DNA of 64,000 bases from Paenibacillus_AM sp052180255 (GCF_052180255.1 NZ_CP197466.1:3906001-3970000), one strand, 5' to 3'. Positions 40,217 through 50,413 are shown, counted from the first letter of the stretch. Numbers and translations are program-made. The notes: generated from the sequence alone by a model not told the origin.

Positions 40217-42394
40217 ATGGCTGATTCAACATCGAATCAAGATTCACAACAAGAATTGAATACCCAGCAGACGGAGCCCGAATTAACAAATAGTGGCGAG
40301 CCTTGTATGGATGAATTAAACACAGAGAAATTAAATGAACAAGAAGCGCGCTCCGAAAAGATCAAGCCAGCTGCAGCCATCCGCTGGAAATTGCGCTTAA
40401 AAAAGTTTGCTACAATCGCACTCAAATTATCCATTGTGATGGTAATCTTATTAGGTGGACTTCTTACCTATCTCCGGTTCAAGACGCTGCCCGTTATTAC
40501 GGTGGAACAATCATCTCAAATGTATGACACACAAGGCGTATTAATCGACACACTTTATCAAGAAGAAAACAGACAAGTTGTATCCCTTCATGATATCTCA
40601 CCGGATCTGATTCACGCGACACTATCGATTGAAGACCAACGATTCTATGAACATTCCGGGTTAGATTTTCGGGGCATTGCCCGTGCTGCAGTCGTTAATA
40701 TCAAACATATGAGCATGGTGCAAGGGGCAGGAACCATTACACAGCAGCTTGCACGCAATTTATATTTAACTCATGAACGCACATGGACTCGGAAAGTAAA
40801 GGAATCTCTTTATGCGCTGCAAATGGAATTGCAGCTAAGCAAAGATGAGATTTTGGAGCAATATTTAAATCAAATTTATTATGGGCATTCCACCTATGGG
40901 GCGGAGACGGCGGCTCAATTATTTTTCGGGAAACATGCGAAGGATTTATCACTTGCAGAAAGTGCGCTCCTAGCTGGCGTTCCAAAAGGTCCGCGCTATT
41001 ATTCTCCTTATTATGATGCAACAAAGGCGAAGGAGCGCCAAGTGACGGTGCTTAGCACAATGGTGAACACAGGGTACATTACGCAAGCCCAAGCCGATGC
41101 TGCTGCTAAAGAGCCACTTAACTATAAAACACTCGAAGGTCGTAAACCCGCCCGTGCGCCATACTTCCGTGATTATGTCAGGATTCAAGCTATCGAGAAG
41201 CTTGGGATTACGGAGGATGTGTTTGAGCAGGGTGGTATACGGATTTATACGACACTCGATTTAAAAGCGCAAACTGTCGCAGAGGAAACCATCAGCCATA
41301 CATTGAAGTCATCTGGGGAACTGCAAGGCGCGCTCGTGGCGATTGATCCGCGTACAGGGCAGATCAAAGCGATGGTCGGTGGGAAGGAATATAAGGATAA
41401 CCAGTTCAATCGCGCGGTGTCGGGGCTCCGACAGCCAGGGTCTTCTTTTAAACCGATTCTATACTTAACTGCGCTGCAAAATGGGTTTACTCCTCTTACG
41501 AAGTTTAAAAGTGAACCGACGGTGTTTACGTATGATGATGGCAGACAGACGTACATGCCAAGCAATTACAATAACTTGTATGAAAATGACATGATCGACA
41601 TGCGTAAAGCCATTGCGAAATCAGATAACATTTATGCCGTACATACCATTATGGGGGTAGGTCCGCAAAAGGTGATCGATACTGCACACAAGCTCGGACT
41701 CAGCTCCGCAATGAAGCCGCTGCCTTCACTGGCATTAGGGACGTTTCCCGTGTCACCAATGGAGATGGCGTCAGCATTCGCAGCGATAGCTAATGGTGGC
41801 ATGCGTGAGGAGCCAACCGCGATTATTCGAATTGAGGATGCCGCAGGGAATGTATTGTACCAAGCACAGAAGAAGACGGAAAAGGTTGCAGATCCACCAG
41901 CAACTTATATACTCACCCACCTCATGGAAAGTGTGTTCGAGGACGGTGGGACAGGCTCACGCGTTTCGGCTACGATTAAGCGACCAATTTCAGGTAAAAC
42001 CGGAACAACGGATGCGGATTCATGGATGGTTGGATTTACGCCGGAGCTAGCAACGGCGGTGTGGGTCGGGTATGACAAAGGCCGCAACATCACTCCGGCC
42101 GAAGCGCATTTGTCGGCGCCGATCTTCGCCGACTTTACCGAGGGCGCGCTGGCAGCCGTGCCGCCTAAGCTCTTCCCCGCACCAGACGGTGTCGTGACGG
42201 TGCGGATCGATTCCGCCAGCGGTAAGCTGGCGAATGATGACTGCCGCGCAACATCGCGGCTGGAGTCTTTCGTCGTCGGAACGGAACCGAAGACTTATTG
42301 CTCAGAACGTGGTGCTACTGGCTCCGATAAAGATAAAGACAAGAGCAAGCCAAACGGCTCTTGGTGGGAGAAATTCAAGAACTGGATGAAGTAA
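40217..42394 (+). CDS. pbpG: Class A penicillin-binding protein (PbpG-like)
   Basis: 725 residues. Acidic cytoplasmic tail of about 55 residues, one membrane segment (TIALKLSIVMVILLGGLLTYL), glycosyltransferase GT51 (SIEDQRFYEHSGLDFRG, QGAGTITQQLARNLY, EQYLNQIYYGHSTYG), then transpeptidase with SxxK in RQPGSSFKPILY, SxN in IAKSDNIYA and KTG in ISGKTGTTDADSW. Polymerises and cross-links peptidoglycan. Location next to speE and ywhD corresponds to pbpG (PBP2d), a sporulation-linked enzyme; the paralog assignment rests on synteny. Confidence 0.92.
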   Translation: MADSTSNQDSQQELNTQQTEPELTNSGEPCMDELNTEKLNEQEARSEKIKPAAAIRWKLRLKKFATIALKLSIVMVILLGGLLTYLRFKTLPVITVEQSSQMYDTQGVLIDTLYQEENRQVVSLHDISPDLIHATLSIEDQRFYEHSGLDFRGIARAAVVNIKHMSMVQGAGTITQQLARNLYLTHERTWTRKVKESLYALQMELQLSKDEILEQYLNQIYYGHSTYGAETAAQLFFGKHAKDLSLAESALLAGVPKGPRYYSPYYDATKAKERQVTVLSTMVNTGYITQAQADAAAKEPLNYKTLEGRKPARAPYFRDYVRIQAIEKLGITEDVFEQGGIRIYTTLDLKAQTVAEETISHTLKSSGELQGALVAIDPRTGQIKAMVGGKEYKDNQFNRAVSGLRQPGSSFKPILYLTALQNGFTPLTKFKSEPTVFTYDDGRQTYMPSNYNNLYENDMIDMRKAIAKSDNIYAVHTIMGVGPQKVIDTAHKLGLSSAMKPLPSLALGTFPVSPMEMASAFAAIANGGMREEPTAIIRIEDAAGNVLYQAQKKTEKVADPPATYILTHLMESVFEDGGTGSRVSATIKRPISGKTGTTDADSWMVGFTPELATAVWVGYDKGRNITPAEAHLSAPIFADFTEGALAAVPPKLFPAPDGVVTVRIDSASGKLANDDCRATSRLESFVVGTEPKTYCSERGATGSDKDKDKSKPNGSWWEKFKNWMK

Positions 42395-42436
42395 TAGCCG
42401 GTGCATTCCTGAAGTCTCACTACTAGTTAGACAACA

Positions 42437-42478
42437 CAAAAAGGCAGGACCGGGCGTCCCCGGTTCTGCCTTTTTGTT
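42437..42478 (+). terminator. Terminator of the PBP gene
   Basis: AAAAAGGCAG.ACCGGGG-type stem with CTGCCTTTTTGTTG tail; strong. Confidence 0.88.
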
Positions 42479-42582
42479 GTCCTAGTATATGAGGTAACAC
42501 ATACTAGACATTAGTATACTCAGTTCCTGCATCACCGACAATGGGTGACACATAAAAGACATAAAATTTAGGGTATTGACAA

Positions 42583-43080
42583 TTATGCCAAAGCTTCCTT
42601 CAAAGCGTCATCGGAATGCTCCCACCATTGCTCATTATGTGCGATCAACTGCTCACGAAGCATCGACTTTTCCTTGTCGCTTAGTTGATCTACAACTACT
42701 TTGCGTTTCATCGCTGCGTCCATCAAATTCACATGCTCCGCAAGAATTTTCCATCCACGACGTGCTTCGGTATCGACCAACATCGGACAAGCCGTGATGC
42801 CTCCGTAGAATGCACCTTCTGCATTACGATCAACCGCAACCCAGATCAGCCAGCATGAACGACCATTGGGTACATCCTCTTTATTCATGGAAAATTTAAT
42901 GCCCTTCTCAACCTTACTTTTGGCATGTAATGCACCCATATCCAAGTAGCACTCATCACCATCTATAATAATAGAAGAAACATTATTCAAATCGATTGAT
43001 CCTGCACCGAAACCTTTATGATTCACCTTCGAGCTGACAATGTTCAGCGCGATCTTCTTCTTACCTTTATCTTCTTCCAC
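42583..43080 (-). CDS. ywhD: YwhD family protein
   Basis: 165 residues, GTG start after AAGGTGA. Contains the family stretches GFGAGSIDLNNVS, DMGALHAKSKVEKGIKF and NGRSCWLIWVAVDR. Conserved in Bacillales beside pbpG. Function unknown. Confidence 0.85.
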   Translation of the reverse strand: MEEDKGKKKIALNIVSSKVNHKGFGAGSIDLNNVSSIIIDGDECYLDMGALHAKSKVEKGIKFSMNKEDVPNGRSCWLIWVAVDRNAEGAFYGGITACPMLVDTEARRGWKILAEHVNLMDAAMKRKVVVDQLSDKEKSMLREQLIAHNEQWWEHSDDALKEALA

Positions 43081-43193
43081 AAGGTCACCTTCTTTCGGAA
43101 AATCAGCATTCTGCTATCGATTATACAACGATTCCTCACTAACTTCCATTCGCCTGCCATATCAAGTGAATAACCACTCACAATATGCGTGGT

Positions 43194-43820
43194 TTACTCC
43201 GTGACAATCTTACCTTTAATAATAAGCCGATGTGTCGGGTTCACGATTGGGTAACAGGTCACCAGCGTAATTTCCTTTGATTTTCCATCACTTTCTAGCA
43301 CCCATACATCTTCGGGCTTGACGAGCAGCTTCTCGGATACGATATATTCGAACTCATTGGTTCCCGTATTCACGTCAATCTGATCTCCGATCGCCAGCTC
43401 ATCCACCCGATTAAAATTTCTTCCATACGTCGTGTTCCGATGACCCGCAATGGCGTAGTTGCCAAGCTCACCAGCTTTACCCGTATTCTCAATACTGGCT
43501 AGCGTGGTTTTCATGTTATCCTTAGTCGCCCCATGAAGGATCGGGAGATACAGGTTGATTTTATCAATCTTAAGCATCCCCTCCACTTTCCCATCGATTG
43601 ATCGCTCTACCTCTGTATTTGGCGGGGCGGAGTTCTGCGCCGAGGGCTGCTGAGTAGAATCCTCCGAACGATCCGAGCTGTCGATATTTGCAAAGCTGCT
43701 CTGCCATTCCCGAGCTAACTGCTGCTGCTCCGCATTTTCCAGCATTTCCTCAAACTTCGGATAGCCAAGTAGAATAAGGCCAACGACGATTAGGATCACG
43801 GACAATATTCTAACTTTCAC
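43194..43820 (-). CDS. Sortase, class D type
   Basis: About 208 residues (GTG 43820; GTG 43832 possible). N-terminal membrane anchor ILSVILIVVGLILLGYP, a Ser/Gln-rich linker, then the sortase barrel with His in NYAIAGHRN, Cys in ITLVTCYPIVNPTHR and Arg five to six residues on in the same motif. TLVTCYP is typical of classes D/E of Bacillales. No LPxTG substrate is encoded in the window. Next to a response regulator gene on the same strand, 26 bases apart. Confidence 0.88.
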   Translation of the reverse strand: MKVRILSVILIVVGLILLGYPKFEEMLENAEQQQLAREWQSSFANIDSSDRSEDSTQQPSAQNSAPPNTEVERSIDGKVEGMLKIDKINLYLPILHGATKDNMKTTLASIENTGKAGELGNYAIAGHRNTTYGRNFNRVDELAIGDQIDVNTGTNEFEYIVSEKLLVKPEDVWVLESDGKSKEITLVTCYPIVNPTHRLIIKGKIVTE

Positions 43821-43845
43821 CGGTTGGTTCACCCTCCTTCAACCC

Positions 43846-45000
43846 TTAACCTATGTACGAATTCGCTTTTTCCCAATTGCCGAACCAGTCTGTTAGCTCT
43901 CTGCTCGGCAGCACACCATATTCCATCTGAAGTTGTTCGGACAGCTGATGAAACAACCTTCTCACCTCACCGGGATGATGAAGTAAGGCATGAACTTGCA
44001 TTAAGCCCGTATAACCATCTTCCCTATAAGGCAGTTTGTCTACCATACGCTGATACAAGGTAATCGCTTCCGTATGCTGTCTAAGCAGCATTCGGCACTG
44101 AGCGATTTGCTTGGCATGCTCGATCCAGAGCAGACGAGTGCGTTCCTTCTCATGCTCGGCCCAAGCATACCCATGCTCCTCTAAAAAATCCCCCGAATAT
44201 TGATTCATGATCGACAAATGCTGATCAAGCGTCTCGGGTGTAACGGGAGGAGCTTGTCTTAGACTGTTCTCCCATTGTTCCGTATCCAGCTTTACATTTC
44301 CCCATACGAGGCGATAGCCCTCATCTTGATATTTAATTGTAATATCTAAGTTATAGGTCTTCATCATTTTTCGAATTTGATAAATAGCCGTATGCAATTG
44401 GGCAGTTGCTTTATGTAAATCATATTCTGGCCAAAGAAGATCCATTAGGCTTTGCTTGCTCACTGTCTTGTTGCGGTAATGAATCAGATACGCGAATAAC
44501 TCTGGCGCTTTTAATGTTTTCCAAGGGAAAGACTGCATTTCTTGATGTTGATTCATAAGATGCAGGCTGCGTAGACAGCAAATCGATAATTGGGATTGCG
44601 TTGATTGACTTTTTTCCGCAGTGTTTACCTGTTTCGACTGAGCGATCCTATTCATAGTCATAGCAAGTCTCGTAGGATGCACAGGTTTAAGGAGATAGTC
44701 AAGTGCATTGACCTCGAAGGCCTTCACGGCAAAATCTTGATGAGCAGTGACAAATACGACCTGCAACTGTGGATGTAATTCCAGCAGTTGGTCAGCTAAC
44801 TCAAAGCCGCTCATCTCCGGCATCTCAATATCCAGAAAAGCAATATCCGGCGCATCGTTACGGGTCGCGGATACTGCTTCGTATGGATATAGATATGCCC
44901 CGATCAGCTCCACATTTACGTTGAAACCATCTTGGGTTTGCAAGAGCTTTGTCATTTTCTGCAAAGCCAAATTCTCATCATCGACGATTATTGCTTTCAA
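43846..45000 (-). CDS. REC-BTAD (SARP-like) response regulator
   Basis: 384 residues from TTG at 45000, seven bases after GGGGAGA. Receiver domain 1-120 with acidic pocket VDDEN, acceptor Asp in IAFLDIEMPEMSGFE and LLKPVHP; then a winged helix around 180-260 (LLWPEYDLHKATAQLHTAIYQ) and a bacterial transcriptional activator domain of TPR-like helices to the end. Same layout as SARP activators but with a LytTR-like receiver. No histidine kinase adjacent. It may control the sortase gene downstream (inference). Confidence 0.85.
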   Translation of the reverse strand: MKAIIVDDENLALQKMTKLLQTQDGFNVNVELIGAYLYPYEAVSATRNDAPDIAFLDIEMPEMSGFELADQLLELHPQLQVVFVTAHQDFAVKAFEVNALDYLLKPVHPTRLAMTMNRIAQSKQVNTAEKSQSTQSQLSICCLRSLHLMNQHQEMQSFPWKTLKAPELFAYLIHYRNKTVSKQSLMDLLWPEYDLHKATAQLHTAIYQIRKMMKTYNLDITIKYQDEGYRLVWGNVKLDTEQWENSLRQAPPVTPETLDQHLSIMNQYSGDFLEEHGYAWAEHEKERTRLLWIEHAKQIAQCRMLLRQHTEAITLYQRMVDKLPYREDGYTGLMQVHALLHHPGEVRRLFHQLSEQLQMEYGVLPSRELTDWFGNWEKANSYIG

Positions 45001-45085
45001 GATTAACTCTCCCCTTATGTTACACTGCTTCTTTCCTATTCTAGCAGTAATGTATCCACAGCGGTACCTTTCGAAGCTACTTGTT

Positions 45086-45358
45086 CTATATCGCATCTAG
45101 GTTTGTCTTGTCATTTATTAAGGTACAGCTCTCCCAATTATCCATCTTCATATACCCTCGCCGAACTAAAGCGAATATGGTAGTCGTCCTACAATACCAC
45201 TCTGGTAGAGATGATTTCTGATCAGAATCTATTTCCTCTTCCATTGCGTTCTCATACGTCCAATACCCCTGCTTTTTCCAACGTAACAGCTTTCCCCCAT
45301 GCTCCTGCGCATGTTCCAATGCATCTAGCTGATTATGCGATAAATCCATGTTCTTCAT
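45086..45358 (-). CDS. Hypothetical protein, 90 residues
   Basis: ATG seven bases after GGAGGG. Hydrophilic, with LDALEHAQEHGGKLLRWKKQ and CRTTTIFALVRRGYMK, suggesting a small mixed fold. No family recognised and no membrane span. Lies between the response regulator and argS2, same strand. Confidence 0.6.
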   Translation of the reverse strand: MKNMDLSHNQLDALEHAQEHGGKLLRWKKQGYWTYENAMEEEIDSDQKSSLPEWYCRTTTIFALVRRGYMKMDNWESCTLINDKTNLDAI

Positions 45359-45435
45359 AACGCAACCCTCCTACTTTACTTCATTAAATCATAGGATTCT
45401 AAACATAATCTGAACCAAGCATTGGAACGTGCTCC

Positions 45436-47133
45436 TTATATCTGCTTAGGCGTTTGCAATCCTAGCAACTGAAGGCCTTTTGCGATTATGCGGCTCGCCG
45501 CTTCGACTAAAGCAAGCTTGGCATGCTTTTCATCGATGTTATCTACGAGCATTCTTTCCTGATGATAGAACCGATTGAACAGCTGCCCAACAACAAGAAT
45601 ATATTTTGCTAAAATCGACGGTTCTTGCTGCTTAGCGCTCATTTCAAGAATGCCTGGGAACTGCGTTAAAGCTTTGAGAAGCTGCCAAGCCGAGTCTGAG
45701 GTTATAAACTCCCCTTTTACATGATCCTGAACGAGTGGCTCGCTTTGCGCATATCCTTTGTTCAAAACGCTTTGCGTTCTTGCATAGGTGTACTGCATAT
45801 AAGGACCTGTCTCTCCGTCAAAACTTAGCGCATCTTCCATCGAAAAATTAATTTCGTTCATCCGATGATTCTTCAGGTCGTTAAATATAATGGCGCCAAC
45901 TCCGATTGCCTCTGCTACTTTCGCCTTTCCTTCATCTGTCAGTGATGCGCTTTTCGCTTCGATAATTGACCGAGCTTGACCTACCGCTTCATCCAACACT
46001 TCCTCCAGCATCACGATTCGTCCTCTGCGAGTGGACATCTTCTTCCCTTCAAATTTCATGAGACCAAACGGAACATGCACACATTCATCCGCCCACTCGT
46101 AGCCCATTTTCTTAAGCACATGAAAGACTTGACGAAAATGAAGCGACTGCTCTCCCCCTACCACATACAGCATCTTCTCACCTTGCATCTGTTCATGCCG
46201 ATAAATCGCTGTCGCTAGATCCCTTGTTGCATAAATGGAGGCCCCGTCTGATTTCACAATCATACAAGGTGGCAGCCCCTCTTCATCCAGCCGCACAACA
46301 AGCGCCCCATCACTTTCTTCAAGCAATTTCTTTTCTTTGAGTTCATCCACCACAGCTTGCATTTTATCGTTATAAAAACTTTCGCCAAGTACGTAATCAA
46401 ACTGCACATTTAGACGCTCATACATCCGATTAAACTCCGTTAAGCTTTCCTTCACAAAACCCTGCCACAGGGCCGTCGCTTCCTCGTCCTTCGACTCCAG
46501 CTTATGAAACCAAGCCCGTGCTTCATCTTCCAGCTCTGGATGTGCCTCTACCTCTTCATGAAATTGTACGTATAACCGCAAGTACTCCTGAATCGGATTT
46601 TCCTTCACAGCATCAAGATTAACCCACTTGAAATAGGCAACAAGCAGCTTACCGAACTGGGTCCCCCAATCTCCGATATGATTCACATTCATAACCTTAT
46701 AGCCTACTGCCTTATATATTTGATACAGTGCATTGCCGATCATCGTCGACCGTAAATGTCCGATTCCAATTGGTTTTGCAATGTTAGGCGCTGACATATC
46801 AATAATTACGTGCTTACCTTGCCCTATATTAGACCGACCGAACGTCGGCTCTAGAATGGTGGATAACCACTGTCCAGCTGCAACCTGCCGATCAAACACT
46901 ACATTTAAATAAGGACCTGCTGCAAAGCATGACATTCCTTCAATCTGAATCGTCTGCGCTAGTTCCCCCGCGATCATGGCAGGACTTTTCTTCCATTGTT
47001 TAGCCAATTGAAAACACGGCAGTGCCACATCCCCAAGCTCGGGGTTTGGCGGTACTTCCAAGAGTCTCCGGATCTCCTCCTCAGGTAGCGAAATATATGC
47101 CGCAAGTGCCTTTGCTGTCTGTGTAAGTATCAT
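45436..47133 (-). CDS. argS2: Second arginyl-tRNA synthetase (T-box-controlled)
   Basis: 565 residues from ATG at 47133, eight bases after GGAGG; the frame upstream to 47169 runs into the terminator. HIGH variant in APNIAKPIGIGHLRST, KMSK variant in GKKMSTRRGRIV (KMSTR), NHIGDWGTQFGKLLVAY, C-terminal DALR domain. This is the divergent class seen in B. cereus and lactobacilli, clearly not a recent duplicate of the 35.8-kb copy. A T-box leader precedes it, so it is made when Arg-tRNA is short. Confidence 0.93.
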   Translation of the reverse strand: MILTQTAKALAAYISLPEEEIRRLLEVPPNPELGDVALPCFQLAKQWKKSPAMIAGELAQTIQIEGMSCFAAGPYLNVVFDRQVAAGQWLSTILEPTFGRSNIGQGKHVIIDMSAPNIAKPIGIGHLRSTMIGNALYQIYKAVGYKVMNVNHIGDWGTQFGKLLVAYFKWVNLDAVKENPIQEYLRLYVQFHEEVEAHPELEDEARAWFHKLESKDEEATALWQGFVKESLTEFNRMYERLNVQFDYVLGESFYNDKMQAVVDELKEKKLLEESDGALVVRLDEEGLPPCMIVKSDGASIYATRDLATAIYRHEQMQGEKMLYVVGGEQSLHFRQVFHVLKKMGYEWADECVHVPFGLMKFEGKKMSTRRGRIVMLEEVLDEAVGQARSIIEAKSASLTDEGKAKVAEAIGVGAIIFNDLKNHRMNEINFSMEDALSFDGETGPYMQYTYARTQSVLNKGYAQSEPLVQDHVKGEFITSDSAWQLLKALTQFPGILEMSAKQQEPSILAKYILVVGQLFNRFYHQERMLVDNIDEKHAKLALVEAASRIIAKGLQLLGLQTPKQI

Positions 47134-47166
47134 TTTGATTGCCTCCTTTTTCTTTATCAAAAAATA

Positions 47167-47412
47167 CAAAAAACCCCGCCTCGTAAAGAGACGGGGATTG
47201 ATCCCGTGGTGCCACTCTTATGACTTGATGATGCCAGAACATGCGCGTCAAGCCACTCGGAACAGATAACGGCGTAAACCGGACAAACCTTACACGAAGT
47301 TCGGCCTGTCATCTCACGGGTCCTCTTCACAACATGCTTCCGTACCGGCTCTCACTTTCCCGGCTCGCTGATCCTTCTACAATGTGCTACTTTCCCGATC
47401 TCAGATGATTGA
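47167..47412 (-). promoter_or_regulatory. T-box riboswitch of argS2
   Basis: Minus strand: stem I from about 47410 with AGTA S-turn side and AGCGAGCCGGG / GTGAGAGCC distal elements, a candidate specifier AGG (47322-47324) opposite, the T-box AAGAGTGGCACCACGGG (47203-47219), and terminator CCCCGTCTC...GAGGCGGGG with T-run (47167-47196). The T-box pairs with the terminator strand in the antiterminator. AGG as arginine specifier is inferred from loop position and from the gene controlled. Confidence 0.92.
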
Positions 47413-47533
47413 ACAATGATTTCTAAGCATTATATCGAATCCTACATCAATTATCAAACCTAAATTTTTGTAGAAATATTATGGGACTTGCCAACATATA
47501 CATGCTGTAGATGCTTGTAAGGCGGGTGAAGAA

Positions 47534-49522
47534 ATGAAAAATCGTATGTATAATCGTTGGTTGCAATGGTTTCTGCTTATTGTTGTCGCAGGTTCAACTG
47601 TATATGTGGCTTCGAAGCTGTTCCTGCCCCAAAATGAGCCTGCTTTATCCCGAATAGAGGCTCGTGTTGAGCCTTTACCTATCAATCCCATTCCCAATCC
47701 CACACCCAAGACCGAACAAGCCCTCAGCAATCGGGTCGTGGAGTACCACATGAATGTGGAACTGCTTCCCGATACAAAAGAGCTTCGTGGACAGCAAGCC
47801 ATTACGTGGATAAATCCAGGGATGAAGCCTGTCGATCATTTGTACATGCACTTGTATCCAAATGCTTTTGCATCCAAAAAGACGACCTTCATGCGCGAAT
47901 CAGGTGGTCAACTCCGTGGTGATAAAGCGCTGGAAGATAGTGTTGGCTCCATGAAATTGAATAAGCTGCAAACACAAAATGGACAGGACTTAACAGGCCG
48001 TATGTGGTTCGTGCAGCCCGATGACGGCAATACAGACGATCATACTCTACTCAAAATTTCTTTGCCACAAGCGGTTAATCCAGGTGAGAGTATTACGCTT
48101 AAAACCGACTTTACGGTCAAAATGCCATTTGCCTTTGCCCGCATGGGCTATGTCGATGATTTCTACATGGCTGGTCAATGGTTTCCGAAACTTGCCGTAT
48201 ATGAAACAGAAGGCACCCGCGACCGTGCTGAAGAAGGTTGGAACTTGCACCAGTATCATGGCAATTCCGAGTTCTATGCAGATTTTGGTATTTATAATGT
48301 TAAAATCAAAGTTCCCGCAAGCTATGTTGTAGCCGCAACAGGTTTTCCTATTAAATCTTCACAGGAAGATCCGGCATCCAAGACCAGATCTTATGATTTT
48401 TATTCCGATGATGTGCATGATTTCGCTTGGGCAGCTTCGCCCCGATTTCGTTATTATGAGGAGACTTTGGCAACTAAGAATATTCCCGGATTAAAAATAA
48501 AACTGTACCTCGATCCCGCACATGAGGCGCTGAAAAGCCGCTATTTTGCCGCTGCCAAAAAAGCACTCACTCGTTATAGTGAATGGTACGGTACCTATCC
48601 ATACGATACACTTTCAATCGTCATTCCACCTCCTGGCGGAAATGGCGCAGGTGGGATGGAATATCCGACGCTTGTGACTGGATGGGGAGCCGCCGATAAG
48701 TCGCCAGGCTTCGAACTTGAACGCGTCATCGTACATGAGATTGGACACCAATTCTTCTATGGAATGGTTGCATCCAATGAGTTCGAAGAAGCTTGGCTCG
48801 ATGAAGGCTTTACTTCCTATGCTGAAGATGCGCTTATGCAAAGCGAATACGGCGTATCGACTAATCTTCCTGTAGAAGCCAGTTACGTCACCTCCCCAGC
48901 AGCTCTTAAGAAAAATGCATGGGAATACCATGGGCATAGCCAATATGCAGATAATGTCTATACACGTGCGAAGTTAGTACTCAAAGAAATTGAAAGTCGT
49001 GTTGGCTCTGATACGATGAGTACCATCATGCGCACATACTTTGAACGTTGGCGGTTCAAGCACCCAACCACACATGATTTTCAAAATGTCGTAGAAGAAG
49101 TAACCAAACAATCTTGGGAATCTTTCTTCAATCAGTTTATTTATGGGGCCCTGATGGTGGATTACTCTGTCGATGATATTCAGACAAAACGAGTAACCCA
49201 GAATGGTAAATTATTATATGACAATTCTGTCCTTATACGTAAACGTGGCGGAACTGCTGCCAACGTGCCGATACGCTTCCATTTTGCAGATGGAAGAACC
49301 GTGGATCGCGTATGGGATGGTGCTGAATCACAAGCTCAGTTTAAATTACAACACACTTCACCGCTAGATTGGGTCACGGTCGATCCGAGATTTACGATCG
49401 TGCTGGAGAATAAACATATTAACAATTACTTAAAGACAAGCGTAGACTCCAAATGGCAAACACGTTGGAATCTTGGCATCACGCAATTCCTTGATACACT
49501 CTTCTCTTGGATCGCTTGGTAA
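47534..49522 (+). CDS. Membrane-anchored M1 family metallopeptidase
   Basis: 662 residues. N-terminal anchor WLQWFLLIVVAGSTVYVAS, beta domain, exopeptidase-type GGMEYPTLVTGW, zinc site VIVHEIGHQFFYG with third ligand Glu in EEAWLDEGFTSYAEDAL. The catalytic domain should lie outside the membrane. It overlaps by sequence spacing with the next membrane gene and may form an operon with it. Substrate unknown. Confidence 0.9.
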   Translation: MKNRMYNRWLQWFLLIVVAGSTVYVASKLFLPQNEPALSRIEARVEPLPINPIPNPTPKTEQALSNRVVEYHMNVELLPDTKELRGQQAITWINPGMKPVDHLYMHLYPNAFASKKTTFMRESGGQLRGDKALEDSVGSMKLNKLQTQNGQDLTGRMWFVQPDDGNTDDHTLLKISLPQAVNPGESITLKTDFTVKMPFAFARMGYVDDFYMAGQWFPKLAVYETEGTRDRAEEGWNLHQYHGNSEFYADFGIYNVKIKVPASYVVAATGFPIKSSQEDPASKTRSYDFYSDDVHDFAWAASPRFRYYEETLATKNIPGLKIKLYLDPAHEALKSRYFAAAKKALTRYSEWYGTYPYDTLSIVIPPPGGNGAGGMEYPTLVTGWGAADKSPGFELERVIVHEIGHQFFYGMVASNEFEEAWLDEGFTSYAEDALMQSEYGVSTNLPVEASYVTSPAALKKNAWEYHGHSQYADNVYTRAKLVLKEIESRVGSDTMSTIMRTYFERWRFKHPTTHDFQNVVEEVTKQSWESFFNQFIYGALMVDYSVDDIQTKRVTQNGKLLYDNSVLIRKRGGTAANVPIRFHFADGRTVDRVWDGAESQAQFKLQHTSPLDWVTVDPRFTIVLENKHINNYLKTSVDSKWQTRWNLGITQFLDTLFSWIAW

Positions 49523-49584
49523 CCAGGGCAGATACGTTTCTTAAGGTGATACGACTCTATCAACGAAAAACTTGGAGGGAATTT

Positions 49585-50406
49585 ATGCTAAGGTATATGA
49601 AGGATGGTCTCATTTCAACGTGGAAGCAGCCGTTTGTCGTCATCACCTTGTTCTTGTATCAGCTTGTATGGGGAATTATTCTGTATAAACTAGTATATTC
49701 CATCATCGTTCCGATTCTGCACCGATATCCCGATGCAGAACAGGGCATCTTCGCACGAAATTTATTTTATGCGGAAGGTCAATTTCAAATATTCAAAACT
49801 GACCTGCCACAATCTTATTTATGGACCATTGGCACACTCCTCATCGCCCGTATGGTACTCCATCCCATCATAAACGCAGGCGTGTATTATTCCCTTGTAA
49901 ATAAGCAGCTTAATTCCGGTTACCGATTCGTCGCTGGAATTAAGCAGCTCACTGCTCCTTTCCTACTCTACTACATGATTCAGGTCGTCTTAACGTTATC
50001 ACCACTCCTATGGTTGTTTCCCAAAGTCACATTTGTGTATCAGCATGCGACGAGCTATGACGGACTCGTCCAAGGCATACTCCCCTGGATCGCGGGGTAT
50101 CTCCTGTATGGCTATCTCATCAATTTATGTTTCATGTATATTCAATTCGGGTGCGTACACCGTGTAAAAGCATTCTCTTCGATCCTCACTTGGTTGCGTC
50201 TTAGTCCTAAGATCATCGGATTATCATTCATACTCTTACTCATCACTTGCCTATTCGCAGCTGCCGCTATGACGACTTCCTACATCTGGGCAGGACTTCT
50301 TGCACTCTTGCTTTATCAGGCTTACCCCTTCATTGAGATGTTCCTTAAAGTGTGGTCCATCGCAACACAATATGAGCTTTGGTCATCGAAAAATGTAACG
50401 CTATAA
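49585..50406 (+). CDS. Polytopic membrane protein, function unknown
   Basis: 273 residues from ATG at 49585, six bases after GGAGG; a longer frame reaches back into the peptidase gene but has no site. Six or so hydrophobic segments: near residues 17-42, 72-95, 120-140, 160-185, 200-225, 228-250. No motif recognised. It follows the M1 peptidase by 62 bases. Confidence 0.7.
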   Translation: MLRYMKDGLISTWKQPFVVITLFLYQLVWGIILYKLVYSIIVPILHRYPDAEQGIFARNLFYAEGQFQIFKTDLPQSYLWTIGTLLIARMVLHPIINAGVYYSLVNKQLNSGYRFVAGIKQLTAPFLLYYMIQVVLTLSPLLWLFPKVTFVYQHATSYDGLVQGILPWIAGYLLYGYLINLCFMYIQFGCVHRVKAFSSILTWLRLSPKIIGLSFILLLITCLFAAAAMTTSYIWAGLLALLLYQAYPFIEMFLKVWSIATQYELWSSKNVTL

Positions 50407-50413
50407 ACTAAAA

